A stretch of 64,000 nt of DNA. Origin: Enterovibrio nigricans DSM 22720 (GTDB lineage Bacteria; Pseudomonadota; Gammaproteobacteria; Enterobacterales; Vibrionaceae). Made by a program: the position numbers and the translations under genes. The first letter of the stretch is position 1. Each line of letters begins with the position of its first letter. The stretch covers positions 1 through 64,000 of the forward strand of contig NZ_FUXU01000011.1 in assembly GCF_900167155.1 (NCBI RefSeq), written 5' to 3'. This document shows positions 59,059 through 64,000 of the stretch, in pieces. Under the pieces are notes generated by a model, which did not search any database, was not told the origin of the DNA, and saw only the letters and a program-made list of their open reading frames with translations.

Positions 59059-60876
59059 ATGTATCAGAACTTCTTTTCGGACTACCTTGTAAAACTCCAA
59101 GAGAGTAACCAGCAATGGTGGACGGATCTCGAGCAAGGCAAGGCGGCCGTAAATACACCCTTAAACAAAGCTATCCATGAGCTAAGTGTTGATGACACCG
59201 CAAAGCTGTTGGAAGGCGCTGCAAATCAACCCGCTGCAATGCTGCAAATTCAAATGCAGTGGTGGGAAAAACAAATGCAAATCTGGCAAAACGTCACATT
59301 GGCTGCGAACCAAGCAGAAATTGTTGCGCCAGAAAAAGATGATAAACGCTTTCAAGACAAAAGCTGGCAGGATGAAGTTTGCTATAACTTTATCAAACAA
59401 TCCTACCTACTATTCGGACGTACATACCTCGATACCATCAATGCCGTAGAAGGCTTAGATGATAAAGCCAAAGAGCGTCTGAATTTCTTTTCTCGCCAAG
59501 CTATTAATGCAATGTCACCCAGTAACTTCGTAGGGACTAACCCTGAGTTGCTGAAATTAACAATGGAAAAGAACGGCGAAAACCTGGTGAAAGGCTTGCA
59601 AACCTTGCAAGAAGATCTCGAATCCAGTGCCGATATTCTTAAAATCCGTATGACAAATAACAATGCGTTCCGCCTCGGTGAAGACGTGGCAAATACGCAA
59701 GGTGACGTTGTTTTCAAAAATGAATTGTTCGAACTGATTCAATATCGCCCACTCACAGAACAAGTGAACGCGACGCCACTACTGATCGTGCCTCCATTCA
59801 TCAACAAGTACTACATTCTGGACCTTCGTGAGAAGAACTCCATGGTACGTTGGTTAGTAGAGCAAGGTCACACTGTCTTTATGATGTCATGGCGCAATCC
59901 AGGTGCCGACCAAAGAGACACTGAATTTGGTGACTATATTACCGAAGGCGTTGTGAAAGCGGTTACGGCGATTGAAGATATCACCGGACAATCTCAAATC
60001 AACGCAGCTGGCTACTGTATTGGTGGTACTGTTCTCGCAAGCACCATTGCTTACTATACAGCTAAGCGAATGAAAGCACGGATCAAATCGGCGTCGTTCT
60101 TCACGACACTGCTTGATTTTGCACAGCCAGGTGAAGTCGGTGCTTACATCAACGATAGCGTGATTAGTGCTATCGAGCTTCAAAACAATGCCCAAGGTTA
60201 CATGGATGGTCGTTCGCTGAGTGTGACGTTTAGTCTGCTTCGCGAAAACAGCCTCTATTGGAACTACTACATTGACAATTATTTAAAAGGGAACAGTCCT
60301 GTCGACTTTGATCTCCTTTATTGGAACAGTGACAGCACAAACGTTGCGGCGACCACGCACAACTTTATGCTGCGCGAACTCTACCTGAACAATAAACTGG
60401 TTCAGGAAAAAGGTGTAAAAGTGGGTGGTGTCTGGATTGATTTGAATAAAATCAAAATCCCAAGCTACTTTATTTCAACCAAAGAAGACCATATCGCTCT
60501 TTGGCAAGGCACGTATCGTGGCGCGCTGAATGTTGGAGGTAATAAGACCTTTGTACTGGGTGAATCCGGTCATATTGCAGGTATTATTAACCATCCGGCA
60601 AAAGAAAAATATGGTTATTGGGTAAATGAAGAGCTGAGTGAATCTGCTGACGACTGGTTTGAATCAGCGCAGCACAACACTGGGTCTTGGTGGGTACACT
60701 GGGACAAGTGGCTTTCATCTTACAACCCAAAAGAGAAGATTGCCCCTTATCAACAAGGTTCTGAAACTTATCCGGTACTGGCCGTTGCACCAGGTGATTA
60801 TGTTAAGCAGGTTCTGCCTGTTCCGCAAAAATCAAAACCTGCGGCGAAAAAGCCTCGTACTAAAGCAGAAGCATAA
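59059..60876 (+). CDS. phaC: Class I poly(3-hydroxyalkanoate) synthase
   Basis: Polymerises (R)-3-hydroxybutyryl-CoA into PHB on granules. The 605-residue protein has the PhaC N-terminal domain, then an alpha/beta-hydrolase domain with the lipase-box-like GYCIGGT containing nucleophile C320, D477 in TKEDHIALW and H505 in GESGHIAGI. The tail is lysine-rich. Length and absence of a phaE gene support class I. Ends at a terminator shared with tcdA. Confidence 0.96.
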   Translation: MYQNFFSDYLVKLQESNQQWWTDLEQGKAAVNTPLNKAIHELSVDDTAKLLEGAANQPAAMLQIQMQWWEKQMQIWQNVTLAANQAEIVAPEKDDKRFQDKSWQDEVCYNFIKQSYLLFGRTYLDTINAVEGLDDKAKERLNFFSRQAINAMSPSNFVGTNPELLKLTMEKNGENLVKGLQTLQEDLESSADILKIRMTNNNAFRLGEDVANTQGDVVFKNELFELIQYRPLTEQVNATPLLIVPPFINKYYILDLREKNSMVRWLVEQGHTVFMMSWRNPGADQRDTEFGDYITEGVVKAVTAIEDITGQSQINAAGYCIGGTVLASTIAYYTAKRMKARIKSASFFTTLLDFAQPGEVGAYINDSVISAIELQNNAQGYMDGRSLSVTFSLLRENSLYWNYYIDNYLKGNSPVDFDLLYWNSDSTNVAATTHNFMLRELYLNNKLVQEKGVKVGGVWIDLNKIKIPSYFISTKEDHIALWQGTYRGALNVGGNKTFVLGESGHIAGIINHPAKEKYGYWVNEELSESADDWFESAQHNTGSWWVHWDKWLSSYNPKEKIAPYQQGSETYPVLAVAPGDYVKQVLPVPQKSKPAAKKPRTKAEA

Positions 60877-60894
60877 TTGCTACTGACTCAGACT

Positions 60895-60919
60895 AAAAAA
60901 GGCCGCTTGCGGCCTTTTT
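60895..60919 (+). terminator. Bidirectional terminator phaC / tcdA
   Basis: AAAAAGGCCGC / GCGGCCTTTTT with a two-base spacer; strong on both strands. Confidence 0.9.
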
Positions 60920-60946
60920 CTTATCCCAAAAGCAACTAAACGTCGT

Positions 60947-61747
60947 TTACTTTTTCGCGGTCAGTTTTGCGATAATGCGAGAAACTGCGACAAAACCAAA
61001 CGTCGCTGTCACCATCGTTGCTGCGCCAAATCCGCTCGCGCAATCCATACGTTTTGGCCCCTCAGCGGTCGCTTTTGTCTCACACACACTGCCGTCAGGT
61101 TGCGGGTATTTCAACTGCTCTGTTGAGAAGACACAATCGATTCCAAATTTTCGACCTTGCGTTTTTGTGAAGTTATGGAAGCGACGCAAATTGTTGCGAA
61201 GCTTCGCCGCTAATGGGTCTTGAATCGTTTTGGTTAGATCGGCCACCTGAATTTGAGTCGGGTCAATCTGGCCACCAGCCCCACCGACCGTAATAATCTT
61301 TATTTTTTTACGCTTACAATAAGCCAATAGTGCAGTTTTTGGCTTTATACTATCGATGGCATCGAGGACATAATCAAAATCTTGGGTTATGTATTCTGGG
61401 ATATTCTCTTCCGAAATAAAGTCATCAATCATATGTACGATGCAATCTGGGTTGATGGCACGCACGCGCTCTGCCATCACTTCAACCTTACTTTGGCCGA
61501 TAGTTCCTGACATCGCATGGATTTGACGATTAATATTCGTAACGCAAATGTCATCCATATCAATCAATGTCAATTTTCCCACGCCGCTACGCGCAAGTGC
61601 TTCCACAGCCCAAGAGCCAACACCACCAATACCGATCACACAAACATGCGACTGACGCAAGATCTCAAGCTCTGTGGCACCATACAAGCGGCGCGTGCCC
61701 CCGAAACGTTGCTGGTAGCTTTCCGATGCTGGGGAAGGTGTTGTCAT
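60947..61747 (-). CDS. tcdA: tRNA threonylcarbamoyladenosine dehydratase
   Basis: E1-like enzyme (CsdL) converting t6A37 to cyclic t6A; works with the CsdA-CsdE sulfur system. The 266-residue protein has the adenylation motif GIGGVGSWAVEALARSGVG, DMDDICVTNINRQ, and DAIDSIKPKTALL. C-terminal membrane-type helix MVTATFGFVAVSRI. It is near csdA-csdE but the pha operon lies between. Confidence 0.94.
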   Translation of the reverse strand: MTTPSPASESYQQRFGGTRRLYGATELEILRQSHVCVIGIGGVGSWAVEALARSGVGKLTLIDMDDICVTNINRQIHAMSGTIGQSKVEVMAERVRAINPDCIVHMIDDFISEENIPEYITQDFDYVLDAIDSIKPKTALLAYCKRKKIKIITVGGAGGQIDPTQIQVADLTKTIQDPLAAKLRNNLRRFHNFTKTQGRKFGIDCVFSTEQLKYPQPDGSVCETKATAEGPKRMDCASGFGAATMVTATFGFVAVSRIIAKLTAKK

Positions 61748-61830
61748 ACTGATGCACTCTGATTATGAAAAAGACCAATGGACTGCGGTTTATACGCGTT
61801 TGCCATAAAAATGTCCATGTTCGACCCACG

Positions 61831-62730
61831 TCATATTGGTGAGCGAACACCTCGAATGACTTCCCGTCGCAACCAGTCGATAACCTGCTTTACGGGTCCC
61901 AATCGTCGCTTGTAGCCATGACTAAAAAGAAAATACCCATACGGACTGTCATACGCCATTGATACAGGATTCACAACAACCGTTTTTTTTACGTATTTCT
62001 GCACCAAAAACTCAGGGATCAAAGCAACCCCTTCACAGTGTCTTACCGCCTCAAACGCCATATAAAAATGTTCAAACCCCACGCCATATTGAGGTGTATC
62101 AGGTGAAATCCCTTTGTCATGCCAGAACTGATTCCAGATTTGAGGGCGCGTAATATGACTAATGGCATTGAGGGTAAGCAACGCGTCAATATTATCAACA
62201 CCCTTCATCAGTTCTGGCGAACCCACCAGCAATAAACGCTCGCGAATGATGAGCTCAGCATCCTCATCATGGGTCGATAGTGGCAAACAATGGATTGCGA
62301 TATCGCTTTGATATCGGTTTTGCCCGTCCGCTGTCACGCTCGCCCTGACGACAAGATCTATCTTCGGATGTTTACTCCTAAAATCGCTTAATCTGGGTAT
62401 CAACCACATGCTTGCCATTGAAGGGGGCACAGAGAGTTCAACACGGCTCTTGGTTTCTGATGACTGCATGACCGACGAGGTCGCATGCTGTAAGTTCTCC
62501 AACGCTTCAACCACAGACGGTAAATACCGCCGTCCGGCATCGGTCAATTCCACCTTCCCCCCATTACGTTCAAATAACGAACACCCCATCAACTCTTCAA
62601 GCTGAGCGATCTGCTTACTGATGGCACTTTGTGTCAAATTTAGCAGCACAGCAGCTTTTGAAAAATTCAAGGTTTGTGCCACCACGCTAAAAGTTCGCAA
62701 TGTTTTAATTGGTGGTATTGGCATACTCAT
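61831..62730 (-). CDS. LysR family transcriptional regulator
   Basis: LTTR of 299 residues from ATG 62730 (a second ATG follows two codons later). Helix-turn-helix IKTLRTFSVVAQTLNFSKAAVLLNLTQSAISKQIAQLEEL at the N-terminus; effector domain of the GcvA-like group (PSMASMWLIPRLSDFRSKHP). It is divergent from the aminotransferase gene at 62906, about 175 bases away, and probably controls it; the effector is unknown. Confidence 0.88.
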   Translation of the reverse strand: MSMPIPPIKTLRTFSVVAQTLNFSKAAVLLNLTQSAISKQIAQLEELMGCSLFERNGGKVELTDAGRRYLPSVVEALENLQHATSSVMQSSETKSRVELSVPPSMASMWLIPRLSDFRSKHPKIDLVVRASVTADGQNRYQSDIAIHCLPLSTHDEDAELIIRERLLLVGSPELMKGVDNIDALLTLNAISHITRPQIWNQFWHDKGISPDTPQYGVGFEHFYMAFEAVRHCEGVALIPEFLVQKYVKKTVVVNPVSMAYDSPYGYFLFSHGYKRRLGPVKQVIDWLRREVIRGVRSPI

Positions 62731-62905
62731 ACAGCACACACCCCTATAGGTATGAATTTTTGGAATACCCACTGAATTTATATCGTTTGCTGTTCATTTT
62801 CCAACCCGTTATTACTTAAATGTCCAAGCAACAAAAATATATTCGTTGCTTTGGGGCGATACACAATTATTCCATATTCTTGTTTAAGGATGGCGCAAGG
62901 AAACG

Positions 62906-64000
62906 ATGACCCACATATTGCAACGGCACTGCCACTCTACCCTTCCTGTCGTGGAAGGTGGCCAAGGCGTTTACCTCATTGATAATGAAGGAAAGGCATA
63001 TTTAGACGGTTGCGGTGGTGCTGCCGTGTCATGCCTCGGGCATAGCCATCAAGGTGTCCTTGGTGCAATTCAAACGCAACTGCACACTATTCCATATGCT
63101 CATACCAGTTTTTTTACTTCCCCAGTGGCTGAAGAACTCGCAGAGAGGCTTGCTGACAAAGCACCCGGTCCACTTAATCACGTCTACCTTGTCAGCGGGG
63201 GGTCCGAAGCAGTTGAATCGGCACTAAAAATGGCACGACAGTATTTTATTGAAACCGGGGAGGCTCAACGAACCCGTTACATCGCGCGTCGACAGAGCTA
63301 TCACGGAAACACGTTTGGCGCTCTCGGTGTGGGGGGGAATATGTGGCGAAAAGCGCCCTTTTCTCCGTTGCTTATTGATAGTGAACTGATAGCGCCGTGT
63401 TATGCCTACCGTGATAAAAAAGAAAACGAAAGTCACTTTGAATACGGACAGCGCGTTGCCAACGAACTTGAGTCGCGATTGCTTGCTGTTGGTCCGGACA
63501 CCGTGATTGCATTTGTGGCTGAACCCATAGTAGGGGCCACCGCCGGCGCACTGGTTGCCGAAGAGGGATACTTTAAACGTATTCGAGAAATCTGTGACAA
63601 ATACGGTGTGCTGCTTATTCTTGATGAAGTGATGTGTGGAAGCGGCCGCACCGGGACATATTTTGCTTATGAGCAAGAAGGTGTCATCCCCGATTTGGTC
63701 ACCATGGCCAAAGGCTTAGCGGCTGGGTACCAACCCATTGGGGCTGTGATGGTTCATGACAAGATTTACGATGCCATCGCTCAAGGCTCTGGCTATTTCC
63801 AGCATGGTCACACCTTTATGGCTCACCCTTTGGCATGCGCAGCGGCCTGTGCCACGCTTGATGCATTGGAATCAAATGTGCTGAGGCAAGTGACGGAAAA
63901 GGGTGACTATCTGGTCAAACAATTACGTTCGACGTTTAGTGACCATCCTTTTGTCGGTGACATTCGAGGTCGAGGTCTGTTTCTTGGGATTGAACTCGTT
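62906..64000 (+). CDS. Class III aminotransferase (partial, cut by window end)
   Basis: PLP enzyme, first 365 residues present without a stop. Fold-type I ornithine/4-aminobutyrate-like group: GGAAVSCLGHSH near 30-45, SGGSEAVESALKMARQY, D240 in LILDEV contacting the PLP nitrogen, K269 in MAKGLAAGYQP as internal aldimine, and the GHTFMAHPLA block. ATG 62906 follows AAGGAAACG. The substrate cannot be told from sequence; taurine, beta-alanine, diaminobutyrate and similar omega-amino donors are all used by relatives. Divergent from a LysR gene. Confidence 0.9.
   Translation, partial: MTHILQRHCHSTLPVVEGGQGVYLIDNEGKAYLDGCGGAAVSCLGHSHQGVLGAIQTQLHTIPYAHTSFFTSPVAEELAERLADKAPGPLNHVYLVSGGSEAVESALKMARQYFIETGEAQRTRYIARRQSYHGNTFGALGVGGNMWRKAPFSPLLIDSELIAPCYAYRDKKENESHFEYGQRVANELESRLLAVGPDTVIAFVAEPIVGATAGALVAEEGYFKRIREICDKYGVLLILDEVMCGSGRTGTYFAYEQEGVIPDLVTMAKGLAAGYQPIGAVMVHDKIYDAIAQGSGYFQHGHTFMAHPLACAAACATLDALESNVLRQVTEKGDYLVKQLRSTFSDHPFVGDIRGRGLFLGIELV

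Overview
The window is chromosomal DNA from a gammaproteobacterium. Gene order, protein sequences and a partial 16S rRNA gene point to the family Vibrionaceae; an Enterovibrio- or Grimontia-like genus is my best guess, but I cannot confirm the genus without a search. No insertion sequence, prophage, integron or CRISPR array is visible. Almost everything is conserved core sequence.

Layout. 1-1,090: 5' part of a 16S rRNA gene on the minus strand with its leader and two promoters. 1,117-8,200: gmhB, trmO, proS, then a signalling and lipid group (REC-GGDEF, patatin lipase, frameshifted GGDEF) and the small yaeP/DUF4250 pair. 8,205-11,430: NSS-type transporter, cytochrome c, tilS. 11,521-30,830: the long minus-strand macro-operon rpsB-tsf-pyrH-frr-uppS-cdsA-ispC-rseP-bamA-skp-lpxD-fabZ-lpxA-lpxB-rnhB-dnaE-accA, joining translation, nucleotide, isoprenoid, phospholipid, lipid A and outer-membrane assembly functions. 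map and glnD diverge from it. 34,641-44,443: yaeH, truC, yqcC, DUF3549, DUF3301, a broken AraC regulator, a broken MATE pump, two tandem CsrB-type sRNA genes, DUF2789, a small coiled-coil protein, a DUF2310 protein, syd and queF. 44,495-50,933: a TPR/degenerate-GGDEF membrane protein, an active-looking GGDEF protein, ppnN and xni. 51,015-56,087: rlmM, ygdD, hydrolase and gcvA, with the GcvB sRNA diverging, then csdA-csdE. 56,631-60,876: the polyhydroxybutyrate operon phaB-phaA-phaP-phaC. 60,947-64,000: tcdA, a LysR regulator and a divergent class III aminotransferase cut by the window edge.

The most notable element is the 1.4-kb stretch at 40,150-41,522, which holds no protein gene but two head-to-tail CsrB-family RNAs on the minus strand. 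Each carries about 25-30 GGA motifs, a 3' core matching E. coli CsrB, a hairpin terminator, identical promoter architecture (TTGTTT-N16-TAATCT) and an upstream GacA/UvrY/VarA-type palindrome centred near -178. They lie between yqcC and syd, the same neighbours as E. coli csrB.

Three genes are interrupted: a GGDEF gene at a C5 run, an AraC/GyrI regulator at a C6 run (coding strand), and the adjacent MATE pump by a 34-bp perfect tandem duplication. The first two could be homopolymer sequencing errors or contingency tracts; the third is a structurally reversible lesion.
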